Assembly (NCBI GenBank): GCA_021202205.1
Contig: JAJQDJ010000234.1
Span: 1-14,200, forward strand
Direction: 5' to 3'
Origin: Erysipelotrichaceae bacterium
GTDB lineage: Bacteria; Bacillota_I; Bacilli_A; Erysipelotrichales; Coprobacillaceae
Length of the DNA stretch: 14,200 nt
The notes under the pieces are model-generated. The model was not told the origin of the DNA. It worked only from the letters and a program-made list of their open reading frames with translations, and searched no databases. Made by a program: the position numbers and the translations under genes. Below are positions 8,255-14,200 of this stretch, in pieces. How positions within the stretch are numbered: position 1 is the first letter of the stretch; each line of letters begins with the position of its first letter.

Positions 8255-8276
8255 ACGAGAGGGGTAACCCTCTCGT
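8255..8276 (+). promoter_or_regulatory. G+C-rich leader hairpin upstream of rimP
   Basis: ACGAGAGGG (8255-8263) pairs perfectly with CCCTCTCGT (8268-8276) around the four-base loop GTAA, which fits the stable GNRA tetraloop pattern. It is by far the most G+C-rich stretch between polC and rimP and lies inside the predicted 5' UTR, ending 14 bases before the ribosome binding site. The following TTTCAATTTGTT is an interrupted, weak U-tract, so it could act as a leaky terminator or attenuator for polC read-through and for initiating transcripts, or as a protein-binding or mRNA-stabilising element. From memory, other Firmicutes also carry a strong hairpin before rimP (ylxS). NusA autocontrol of this operon is known in E. 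coli, but the link here is inference. Confidence 0.65.
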
Positions 8277-8290
8277 TTCAATTTGTTAAT

Positions 8291-8295
8291 GGAGG
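8291..8295 (+). promoter_or_regulatory. rimP ribosome binding site that fixes the start
   Basis: GGAGG at 8291-8295 is 5 bases before ATG 8301. Earlier in-frame candidates, TTG 8283 and ATG 8289, lie upstream of or against this site and have no purine-rich element of their own, so 8301 is the start used here. Confidence 0.85.
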
Positions 8296-8300
8296 AAAAT

Positions 8301-8762
8301 ATGTTAGAAAAGATTACTGAACTTATTTCACCTATCTTACAAGATCATGATTGTTATCTTGATGATATTGAATATCTTAAGGAAAAGAATGAATGGTATT
8401 TACGTATCTTTATTGATAAAAATCAAGGCTCTTTAGATATGGATACGTGTGTTGCTGTCAGTGAGGATATTTCTGCTTTACTTGATGAGGTTGATTTAAT
8501 TCAAAATGAATATTATTTAGAGGTTTCTTCTCCTGGAGCAGAAAAACCATTAAAAACATTTGAACAAGTTAAAAAAGCAATAGGAGAGTATGTTTATATT
8601 AAATTAAAGGATCCAAAAAAGGGTCTGAGTGATGTTTATGGTACAATTTTAAATGTTGATGATGATAATATTGAATTACAGTATTTATCTAAAAATATAA
8701 AGAAAAATGTTACTATTTCTTATAAAAATGTGGCATTTATAAGATTAGCCGTCAAGTTTTAA
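8301..8762 (+). CDS. rimP: Ribosome maturation factor RimP
   Basis: Cytosolic assembly factor for the 30S subunit, acting in maturation around the central pseudoknot and S12 region. The 153-aa product has the family's N-terminal alpha/beta domain (MLEKITELISPILQDHDCYL, then WYLRIFIDK and the MDTCVAVSEDIS segment) and the diagnostic YLEVSSPGAEKPLKT block at about 80, followed by a C-terminal Sm-like domain (YGTILNVDDDNIEL). The length is close to the Bacillus protein (about 156 aa). The start at 8301 is chosen from the GGAGG at 8291-8295; a longer reading from TTG 8283 would add six residues across that site. It is first in the rimP-nusA-infB cluster, as in most bacteria, and the nusA ribosome binding site begins right after its stop. 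Confidence 0.95.
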   Translation: MLEKITELISPILQDHDCYLDDIEYLKEKNEWYLRIFIDKNQGSLDMDTCVAVSEDISALLDEVDLIQNEYYLEVSSPGAEKPLKTFEQVKKAIGEYVYIKLKDPKKGLSDVYGTILNVDDDNIELQYLSKNIKKNVTISYKNVAFIRLAVKF

Positions 8763-8779
8763 AGGAGGAAAGAAAGATA

Positions 8780-10168
8780 ATGGCTAGTAAAAAATTTATC
8801 CAAGCTTTAGAATTATTGGAAGAAGAAAAGGGAATAAAAAAAGAAGTTGTTTTAGATGCTTTAAAAGAAGCAATGGAAAAATCATATAAAAGAAATTACG
8901 CAGGTACTGAATCAAAAGTTGATGTAGAAATTAATCCTACAACTGGTAAGATTCGTATTTTTGAAACGAAAGATGTTGTTGATGATGTAATGGATGAAGA
9001 TTATGAATTATCATTAGAAGAAGCACAGGCTATTGATCCTAAATATAAAGTAGGAGATGTAGTAGTTAGTGAAGTTGATCCACAAATCTTTGGTAGATTG
9101 GCCGCTATTCAAACAAAACAATTATTACGTCAAAAAATTAGAGAATCTGAAAAAGATGCTTTATTTAATGAATATATTGATAAAAAAGATGATATTATTA
9201 ACGGTATTGTTGATCGTGTCGAACCTAATTTTGTGATTGTAAATATAGGAAGAACTGGCGCATTATTACCAAAGAATCAGCAGATTCCTGGCGAAAAACT
9301 CGTTGATGGCCAGCATATCAAAGTATATGTCAGTGATGTTGTTAGAGAAACAAAAGATACACGTATTAAAGTATCACGTACTGAACCAGGTTTAGTAAGA
9401 AGATTATTTGAACAGGAAGTACCAGAAGTTTTTGATGGAACTGTTGAAATTGTTTCTGTATCAAGGGAAGCTGGTGAACGTAGTAAAATAGCTGTTACAT
9501 CTAGAGATGAAGATATTGATCCTATCGGTTCTTGTGTTGGCAAAGGTGGTATACGTGTTAATAACGTTGTTAAGGAATTAAATGGTGAAAAGATCGACAT
9601 TGTTGAATGGAATGAAGATCCGATTGTTTATATTTCTCATGCTTTATCACCTTCAGAAGTAAAGCATGTAACAATTAATGAAGAAGAAAAGAGTGCATTG
9701 GTTATTGTTCCTGATAGTCAATTATCTATAGCAATAGGAAAACGTGGTCAAAATGCTAGATTAGCAGTACGTTTAACTGGATGGAAAATTGATATTAAAT
9801 CAGTGAGCGAGGCTATGGCTGAAGGTTTGGCTTATGATGATGATAGTGAATTTAATAAATCCTTTGAAGAAGAAATGACTAAAGTAGAAGAACCAATCGC
9901 TGAACCAATCGTTCAAAAAATTGTAGAACCAGTTAAAGAACATATTGTCATAGAAGTATTTGATGAAAATGAAACAGAAGAACTTGAAGAAGCTTTTGAT
10001 GATGAGGAAACATTTGATTCAAATGAATCATTTGATGAAGACTACATTGAAGATGATGATGATTATGTTGAGGACGAAGACTATATTGAAGATGATTATG
10101 ATGATGATTATGACGAAGAAGATGTTTATGATCCATATGAAGAATATGATGCATATTATGATGATTAG
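8780..10168 (+). CDS. nusA: Transcription termination/antitermination factor NusA with long acidic tail
   Basis: Binds RNA polymerase and nascent RNA and modulates pausing, termination and antitermination. The N-terminal RNAP-binding domain (about 1-125) is followed by an S1 domain (about 135-200, from IINGIVDRVEPNFVIVNIG), KH1 with DPIGSCVGKGGIRVNNVVKE and KH2 with SIAIGKRGQNARLAVRLTGW ending near residue 341. Bacillus NusA stops shortly after this point (about 371 aa); this one runs to 462. The extra 342-462 has a Pro/Glu/Ile-rich linker with a tandem EPI repeat (371-378) and then a tail, 412-462, with 30 Asp/Glu and 10 Tyr among 51 residues and no Lys or Arg. The tail is in frame, ends at the ylxR ribosome binding site and includes three DY(I/V)ED units (from 421, 428 and 434), so it is not a frameshift product. 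The start has AGGAGG at 8763-8768 with an 11-base spacing. Confidence 0.97.
   Translation: MASKKFIQALELLEEEKGIKKEVVLDALKEAMEKSYKRNYAGTESKVDVEINPTTGKIRIFETKDVVDDVMDEDYELSLEEAQAIDPKYKVGDVVVSEVDPQIFGRLAAIQTKQLLRQKIRESEKDALFNEYIDKKDDIINGIVDRVEPNFVIVNIGRTGALLPKNQQIPGEKLVDGQHIKVYVSDVVRETKDTRIKVSRTEPGLVRRLFEQEVPEVFDGTVEIVSVSREAGERSKIAVTSRDEDIDPIGSCVGKGGIRVNNVVKELNGEKIDIVEWNEDPIVYISHALSPSEVKHVTINEEEKSALVIVPDSQLSIAIGKRGQNARLAVRLTGWKIDIKSVSEAMAEGLAYDDDSEFNKSFEEEMTKVEEPIAEPIVQKIVEPVKEHIVIEVFDENETEELEEAFDDEETFDSNESFDEDYIEDDDDYVEDEDYIEDDYDDDYDEEDVYDPYEEYDAYYDD
9890..9913 (+). repeat. 12-bp tandem repeat in the nusA linker
   Basis: GAACCAATCGCT (9890-9901) is followed directly by GAACCAATCGTT (9902-9913), one mismatch in twelve. 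It is in frame and encodes EPIA-EPIV (residues 371-378). It suggests that the NusA linker has grown by small in-frame duplications. Confidence 0.8.
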
Positions 10169-10177
10169 GAGTTAGTT

Positions 10178-10435
10178 ATGGTAAGAAAAATACCTTTGAG
10201 AAGATGTGTGGCAACAGGGGAACAGTTGCCTAAAAAAGAACTTATTCGCATTGTGAAAAATAAAGAAGGGGAAGTTTTTGTTGATCCTACAGGAAAGATG
10301 AATGGTAGAGGTGCTTATTTAAAACGCAGTCAGGAAGCAATAGAATTGGCTAAGAAAAATGGTGTTTTGGATAAGTCATTGGCCATTTCTATTCCTGATA
10401 GTATTTACGAGGAGCTAATGACTTATGTTAAGTAA
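10178..10435 (+). CDS. ylxR: YlxR-family RNA-binding protein (RnpM, RNase P modulator)
   Basis: Small basic protein of the DUF448/YlxR family, encoded beside nusA in most Firmicutes; the Bacillus homologue has been reported to bind RNase P RNA and modulate its activity (RnpM). The 85-aa product shows the family core PLRRCVATGEQLPKKELIRIV (6-26), then VDPTGKMNGRGAYL (35-48), with the characteristic GRGAYL. AGGAG at 10167-10171, overlapping the nusA stop, is 6 bases before ATG 10178. The end overlaps the ylxQ start by 11 bp, implying coupled translation. Identity is secure; the RNase P role is carried over from the family. Confidence 0.95.
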   Translation: MVRKIPLRRCVATGEQLPKKELIRIVKNKEGEVFVDPTGKMNGRGAYLKRSQEAIELAKKNGVLDKSLAISIPDSIYEELMTYVK

Positions 10436-10727
10436 TGATGTTTTATCATTGCTAGGATTAGCTATGCGAGCACGCAAAATATCTCATGGAGAAGTTTTAT
10501 ACAAAGATATTCGTCATAAGCGCGTATATTTGGTTATTATTAGTGAAGAAGCAAGTTTTAATACACAAAAGAAGTTAACCGATAAATGTACATATTATCA
10601 TGTTGATTATCATATAATAGGATGCATTGATGAGATTTCTAAAGCAATTGGAAAAGATAATCGCGTTGCTGTTGGTATAAAGGATCGTGGTTTTGCGAAT
10701 AGTATTAAATCAAAGTTAGGAGGCTGA
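10425..10727 (+). CDS. ylxQ: YlxQ, L7Ae/L30e-family RNA-binding ribosome-associated protein
   Basis: 100-aa member of the L7Ae/L30e/Gadd45 fold, whose members bind kink-turn RNA; the Bacillus homologue binds k-turns. Visible family features are LLGLAMRARKISHGE (9-23), the central VYLVIISEEASFNTQKKLTDKC segment and the C-terminal VAVGIKDRGFANSIKSKL. GAGGAG at 10409-10414 supports ATG 10425 with a 10-base spacing, and the start lies inside the ylxR coding end. The TGA stop overlaps the first upstream in-frame infB ATG. Its exact cellular RNA target is not known from this sequence. Confidence 0.93.
   Translation: MLSNDVLSLLGLAMRARKISHGEVLYKDIRHKRVYLVIISEEASFNTQKKLTDKCTYYHVDYHIIGCIDEISKAIGKDNRVAVGIKDRGFANSIKSKLGG
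10718..10723 (+). promoter_or_regulatory. infB ribosome binding site that decides between two ATGs
   Basis: AGGAGG (10718-10723) is 3 bases from ATG 10727 and 9 bases from the in-frame ATG 10733. The second spacing is within the usual range and the first is too short, so translation most likely starts at 10733. Confidence 0.75.
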
Positions 10728-10732
10728 TGTTA

Positions 10733-12586
10733 ATGTCAAAAAAGAGAAATCAAGGAAAGAAGAGAGAAAATCAATATAAGAAAAAGAAACTTATTTCTAA
10801 TATTCCAAGTAAGAAAGACACACCAAGGATAGGGGATGGCATAGTCGAATATGAAGAAGGCATTACTGTTGGTGAATTAGCTGAAAAAATTGGTCAAACA
10901 CCTGCTAATGTCATTAAGGTTTTATTTATGCTTGGCATAATGGTGACTATCAATTCTTCTTTGGATGATGAACAAATTGAACTTATTTGCATGGAATATG
11001 GCTATGAACCTAAGAAAAAAGTAGTTGTAAATGAGATTAATTTTGAAGATATAGAAATAGTTGATAATGAAGAGGATTTAGAAAGTCGTCCTCCAGTTGT
11101 AACAATTATGGGTCATGTTGATCATGGAAAAACGACTTTATTGGATTACATTCGTAAATCTCGTGTTGTGGAAGGTGAATTCGGTGGTATAACACAACAT
11201 ATAGGAGCTTATCAGGTTAATGTTAATGGTAAAAAAGTTACATTTTTGGATACACCTGGCCATGAAGCATTTACTGCTATGCGTGCTCGTGGGGCTCAAA
11301 TAACTGATATTGTTATTATTGTCGTTGCTGCTGATGATGGTGTTATGCCGCAAACGAAAGAAGCTGTTGATCATGCTTTAGCAGCTAATGTACCAATTGT
11401 TGTTGCAGTTAATAAAATTGATAAAGAAGGCGCTGATCCAGAAAGAATCAAGATGGAAATGAGTGAATTAGGACTTATGCCAGAAGATTGGGGCGGCGAT
11501 ACTGTATATTGTAATATATCAGCTAAAAAAGGCACTGGTGTAGATGAATTGTTAGAAACATTAACAGTTGTTGCAGAATTAGCAGATTTAAAAGCTAATC
11601 CTAAACGTTATGCTTTTGGTAGTGTTATAGAAGGCCGTCTAGATAGGGGTAGAGGTCCAGTAGCAACATTACTAGTGCGAAATGGCACATTACGTGTAGG
11701 AGATCCTGTGGTTGTTGGAACAGCTTTTGGTCGTGTTAGAAAAATGTTGAGTGATAACGGTAGAGAAATGCGTGAAGCTAAACCTTCAACACCTGTAGAA
11801 ATTACTGGTTTAAATGAAGTACCTGTTGCAGGTGATAAATTCATGGCTTTTGAATCTGAAAAGAAAGCTAGACATGTTGGTGAAGAAAGACAAAAAGCAC
11901 GTCAAATTGAAGAACGTAGTACAAGTTCTGCCATGAGTCTTGATGATTTATTTAATCAGCTTAAAGAAGGGGAAATTGTTGATTTGAATATTATTGTTAA
12001 GGCTGATGTTAATGGTACAGCTGAGGCAGTCAAAGGTTCTTTAGAAAAAATCAATATTGACGGAGCTCGTGTTAATGTCATTCGTTCTACGGTTGGAGCT
12101 ATTAGTGAATCAGATGTTTTACTAGCAAGTGCTTCTAAGGCTATTATTTATGGTTTTAATGTCAGACCTGATGCCAATGTTAGATGTAAAGCAGAAGAAG
12201 AAGGTGTGGAAATACGTTTGCATAATATCATCTATAAAATGGTTGAAGAAATAGAAGCAGCTATGAAAGGTATGTTGGCACCGGAATTAGAAGAAAAAGT
12301 AACTGGACAGGCTGAAATACGTCAAATCTATAAAGTATCTAAAGTCGGAAATATTGCTGGCTGTATGGTTACTGATGGCTATATGCGTCGTGATAGCGGT
12401 ATACGTCTTATTCGTGATGGCGTTGTTATATATGAAGGTAAAATGGGTTCTTTAAGACGTTTTAAAGATGATGTTAAAGAAGTATCATCAGGTTATGAAT
12501 GTGGTATTACTATTGAAAATTATAATGATATCAAAGAAGGAGATATTATTGAAGGATATATTATGGAAGAAGTAGAAAGGGTTTAA
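10733..12586 (+). CDS. infB: Translation initiation factor IF-2
   Basis: GTPase that brings fMet-tRNA to the 30S subunit and promotes subunit joining. A short basic N-terminus (KKRNQGKKRENQYKKKK) leads to one IF2N domain (about 40-90, GITVGELAEKIGQTPANVIKVLFMLG). The G domain has GHVDHGKTT (127-135), the ITQHIGAY switch, DTPGH (173-177), NKID (227-230) and SAK (263-265). Domains II and III follow (VGAISESDV and GFNVRPD near 450-475), then the C-terminal initiator-tRNA-binding region (about 525-615). At 617 aa from ATG 10733 it is shorter than Bacillus IF2 (about 716 aa), the difference lying in the variable N-terminus. An ATG at 10727 would add Met-Leu but is only 3 bases from the ribosome binding site. 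It overlaps or abuts ylxQ in the classic nusA-infB order. Confidence 0.98.
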   Translation: MSKKRNQGKKRENQYKKKKLISNIPSKKDTPRIGDGIVEYEEGITVGELAEKIGQTPANVIKVLFMLGIMVTINSSLDDEQIELICMEYGYEPKKKVVVNEINFEDIEIVDNEEDLESRPPVVTIMGHVDHGKTTLLDYIRKSRVVEGEFGGITQHIGAYQVNVNGKKVTFLDTPGHEAFTAMRARGAQITDIVIIVVAADDGVMPQTKEAVDHALAANVPIVVAVNKIDKEGADPERIKMEMSELGLMPEDWGGDTVYCNISAKKGTGVDELLETLTVVAELADLKANPKRYAFGSVIEGRLDRGRGPVATLLVRNGTLRVGDPVVVGTAFGRVRKMLSDNGREMREAKPSTPVEITGLNEVPVAGDKFMAFESEKKARHVGEERQKARQIEERSTSSAMSLDDLFNQLKEGEIVDLNIIVKADVNGTAEAVKGSLEKINIDGARVNVIRSTVGAISESDVLLASASKAIIYGFNVRPDANVRCKAEEEGVEIRLHNIIYKMVEEIEAAMKGMLAPELEEKVTGQAEIRQIYKVSKVGNIAGCMVTDGYMRRDSGIRLIRDGVVIYEGKMGSLRRFKDDVKEVSSGYECGITIENYNDIKEGDIIEGYIMEEVERV

Positions 12587-12596
12587 GGAGATAACA

Positions 12597-12941
12597 ATGA
12601 CACTTAAAAAAGAAAAATTGAATGCTATTATTATGCGTGAATTATCTGATATCATTCAAAATGAAGTCAAAAATAAAGAAGTAGGTTTTTGTACAATTAC
12701 TGGTGTAGAAGTTACAAGAGATTATTCTTATGCAAAAGTGTATGTTTCTTTTCTATCATCAAATCCTCAAAAAAAATTAGATGCTTTAGAAAGATCAAAA
12801 GGATTTATTCGTTCCGCTCTTTCAAAGCGCTTAACTATTCGTAAATGTCCTGAATTAATTTTTGTATTAGATACTTCTATTGAATATGGTAACAAAATAG
12901 AATCAATATTAAATAGTCTTAATGAAGATAAGGGAGGTTAA
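12597..12941 (+). CDS. rbfA: 30S ribosome-binding factor RbfA
   Basis: KH-fold assembly factor that binds the 30S subunit near the 5' end of 16S rRNA and is needed for late maturation and cold adaptation. The 114-aa product has the usual opening with LNAIIMRELSDIIQNEV, the core GFCTITGVEVTRDYSYAKVYVSF, the helix segment SKGFIRSALSKRL and the C-terminal LIFVLDTSIEYGNKIESIL. AAGGAG at 12585-12590, overlapping the infB stop, is 6 bases before ATG 12597. It closes the operon: a terminator-like hairpin begins within its last codons. truB and ribF, common next genes, are not here. Confidence 0.97.
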   Translation: MTLKKEKLNAIIMRELSDIIQNEVKNKEVGFCTITGVEVTRDYSYAKVYVSFLSSNPQKKLDALERSKGFIRSALSKRLTIRKCPELIFVLDTSIEYGNKIESILNSLNEDKGG

Positions 12942-12955
12942 AAACCTCACTTTTT
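12934..12955 (+). terminator. Weak intrinsic terminator overlapping the rbfA stop
   Basis: GAGGTT (12934-12939) pairs with AACCTC (12943-12948) around three A residues, and after AC there is a run of five T (12951-12955). The stem uses the final rbfA codons and part of its TAA stop. With six base pairs and a short T run it is probably leaky, but a separate promoter for nagA follows, supporting the end of a transcription unit. Confidence 0.6.
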
Positions 12956-12969
12956 ATGTTAGATATTAT

Positions 12970-12997
12970 TTCAAACTTTTTTATGAAGTGTTATAAT
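12970..12997 (+). promoter_or_regulatory. Probable promoter for nagA, extended -10
   Basis: A perfect TATAAT (12992-12997) is preceded by TGT (12989-12991), an extended -10. The -35 is weak: TTCAAA at 12970-12975 matches 4 of 6 bases of TTGACA with a 16-base spacer, and TTTCAA at 12969-12974 is an alternative with 17. Start of transcription near 13004 would leave a very short leader, so control would have to act on the promoter itself. No clear palindromic operator for a GntR-type regulator such as NagR is seen around it. Confidence 0.65.
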
Positions 12998-13014
12998 AAA
13001 TTCAGGAGGATTAA

Positions 13015-14148
13015 ATGATGAAAAAATGTATTGTGAACGGGAAGATTATATTAAAAGATGACATTGTTGATGCTAATCTTTTTATAGATGATGATATCAT
13101 TAGTGAAATCAGTCAAAGAAGTCCTACTGATGAAGAGATTATTGATGCCCAAAATTATTATGTAAGTCCTGGATTTATTGATGTTCATACTCATGGTAGA
13201 GGAGGCAGTGATGCCATGTATCCTACTTTTGAAGACATCAATACGATCTCAAAATCCACGTTAAAAACGGGTGTTACAAGTTTTTTACCAACAACAATGA
13301 CTATGCCAGTAGAAGATATTGCTAAAGCAATAGAAAATATTGATAATAGTAAAGATAAGGTAGAAGGAGCCCAAATTTTAGGCATTCATTTGGAGGGACC
13401 ATTCTTTAATAAGAAGTATAAAGGTGCACAAAGTGAAGAATGCATGATTTTACCTACAGTGGACAATTACCTATCATTTGTTGGTAATCATCAGGATATT
13501 ATTAGAAAAATATCAATAGCACCAGAATTAGATCATTCATTAGAATTAATAGAATACCTCAAGGATAAAAATACTATTGTTTCTATTGGACATACCAATG
13601 CAACTTTTGAAGAAGCTCAGATTGCCATTGATGCAGGCACAACGAGTGGGACTCATACCTATAATGCTATGACACCTTTAACGCATCGCGCTCCTGGTGT
13701 TGTGGGTGCTGTGATGCTTAATGATAGTGTTTATGCAGAACTTATATTGGATGGTATTCATGTGAGTTTTCCTGCTGCAAAAGTTTTGTTGAAAATGAAA
13801 GGCTTAGGTAAGCTAACATTAATTACAGATTCTTTAGAAGCAGCTGGTTTAGAAAATGGTACTTATCGCTTAGGTACATATGATGTTTATGTAAAAGATG
13901 GTGAGGCTAGATTAGAAGATGGTACATTAGCTGGTAGTGTTTTATCTTTAAATGCGGCAGTTAGAAATGCCTATCAAAATTTAGGTATAACATTAAATGA
14001 AGCTGTGAATTTAGCAAGTTATAATCCAGCTCAAAGCTTACATGAAAACAAGCTTGGTGAAATTAAAATTGGAAATTATGCTGATATTATTATCTTTGAT
14101 GAAAATATAGATATTCAAAAAGTTATGATCAAGGGACAATTAAGATAG
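13015..14148 (+). CDS. nagA: N-acetylglucosamine-6-phosphate deacetylase
   Basis: Cytosolic amidohydrolase that removes acetate from GlcNAc-6-phosphate to give glucosamine-6-phosphate, used in amino-sugar catabolism and cell-wall recycling. Family elements are all visible: PGFIDVHTHG (HxH, His58 and His60), GIHLEGPFF with metal ligand Glu127, SIGHTNAT (His193), GTHTYNAMTPLTHRAPG (His214), DGIHVS (His249) and the catalytic Asp272 in LITDSLEAAG. The 377-aa length is typical. AGGAGG at 13004-13009 serves tandem ATGs at 13015 and 13018 (spacing 5 and 8), so the N-terminus may be one Met shorter. It has its own promoter after the rbfA terminator. nagB or a sugar transporter is not in view; a deaminase gene downstream of the window is possible. 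Confidence 0.97.
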   Translation: MMKKCIVNGKIILKDDIVDANLFIDDDIISEISQRSPTDEEIIDAQNYYVSPGFIDVHTHGRGGSDAMYPTFEDINTISKSTLKTGVTSFLPTTMTMPVEDIAKAIENIDNSKDKVEGAQILGIHLEGPFFNKKYKGAQSEECMILPTVDNYLSFVGNHQDIIRKISIAPELDHSLELIEYLKDKNTIVSIGHTNATFEEAQIAIDAGTTSGTHTYNAMTPLTHRAPGVVGAVMLNDSVYAELILDGIHVSFPAAKVLLKMKGLGKLTLITDSLEAAGLENGTYRLGTYDVYVKDGEARLEDGTLAGSVLSLNAAVRNAYQNLGITLNEAVNLASYNPAQSLHENKLGEIKIGNYADIIIFDENIDIQKVMIKGQLR

Positions 14149-14200
14149 TCGTCTGGTAAAATGTCAAGAAGAAATTTAAAAGATTTTTAAATCCCGTATT

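Noticed and set aside
9277..9600. 107-codon open frame on the minus strand
   Set aside because: Fully inside the S1/KH region of nusA, with low-complexity Ser/Thr/Pro composition typical of an antisense shadow.
9803..10168. Possibility that the NusA acidic tail is a frameshift artefact
   Set aside because: The frame is continuous from KH2, other frames are lower quality, and the stop sits exactly at the ylxR ribosome binding site.
9948..10175. Open frames on both strands over the nusA tail (Met/Lys-rich on plus, His/Leu-rich on minus)
   Set aside because: Both are by-products of the GAT/GAA-rich acidic repeats read in other frames or on the other strand.
11138..11844. Two minus-strand open frames of 78 codons each (11138-11374 and 11608-11844)
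   Set aside because: They are antisense to the conserved G domain and domain II of infB and have no supporting signals.
14161..14190. Nine-codon ATG-to-TAA frame after nagA
   Set aside because: Too short, with no ribosome binding site; nothing else in 14149-14200 supports a gene.
14174..14192. ATTTAAAA / TTTTAAAT inverted repeat after nagA
   Set aside because: The stem is purely A/T with no following T run, so it is not a convincing terminator; similar repeats arise by chance in DNA this A+T-rich.
1..14200. Search for an undescribed multi-gene system, mobile element, CRISPR array or RNA gene
   Set aside because: Every reading frame of substance is a recognisable housekeeping gene on one strand with tight spacing. 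No transposase, integrase, direct-repeat array, tRNA or rRNA segment was seen.

Overview
The window is a co-oriented (+ strand), very A+T-rich block of bacterial housekeeping genes from a low-G+C Firmicute. The Gram-positive-type replicative polymerase PolC, the order uppS-cdsA-dxr-rseP-polC followed by rimP-nusA-ylxR-ylxQ-infB-rbfA, and strong Shine-Dalgarno sites complementary to a standard 16S tail all support Firmicutes. TGA is used as a stop (uppS and ylxQ), so the code is the standard bacterial one and not the mollicute code. The sequence style and the lack of proS, truB and ribF at their usual places would suit an Erysipelotrichia-type gut Firmicute, but that class assignment is inference.

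Layout. A SigA-type promoter with an extended -10 (51-79) opens the envelope/replication segment. uppS and cdsA overlap by 4 bp, cdsA and dxr are 1 bp apart, dxr and rseP abut, and polC follows after 13 bp. The products make the C55 lipid carrier (UppS), CDP-diacylglycerol for phospholipids (CdsA), MEP-pathway isoprenoid precursors that feed UppS (Dxr), a site-2 membrane protease (RseP) and the lagging/leading-strand polymerase (PolC).

The 111 bp between polC and the rimP start (8190-8300) is the most information-dense non-coding stretch. It carries a second extended -10 promoter, a perfect 9-bp dyad covering its -35 and part of its spacer, and a G+C-rich 5'-UTR hairpin with a GTAA loop. It launches the translation/transcription-factor segment rimP, nusA, ylxR (rnpM), ylxQ, infB, rbfA: 30S maturation (RimP, RbfA), transcript elongation and termination (NusA), the RNase P modulator-type protein (YlxR), an L7Ae-family RNA-binding protein (YlxQ) and initiation factor IF2. 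A weak intrinsic terminator overlaps the rbfA stop codon. A third extended -10 promoter then drives nagA, an N-acetylglucosamine-6-phosphate deacetylase that links amino-sugar catabolism or cell-wall recycling to glucosamine-6-phosphate. The last 52 bases hold no supported gene.

No mobile element, CRISPR array, RNA gene or undescribed multi-gene system is visible. The points most worth a second look are the roughly 120-residue C-terminal extension of NusA, which ends in a hyperacidic tyrosine-rich tail, and the dyad plus leader hairpin in front of rimP. Lesser points are non-standard residues in UppS motifs and the replacement of the usual truB-ribF neighbourhood by nagA.
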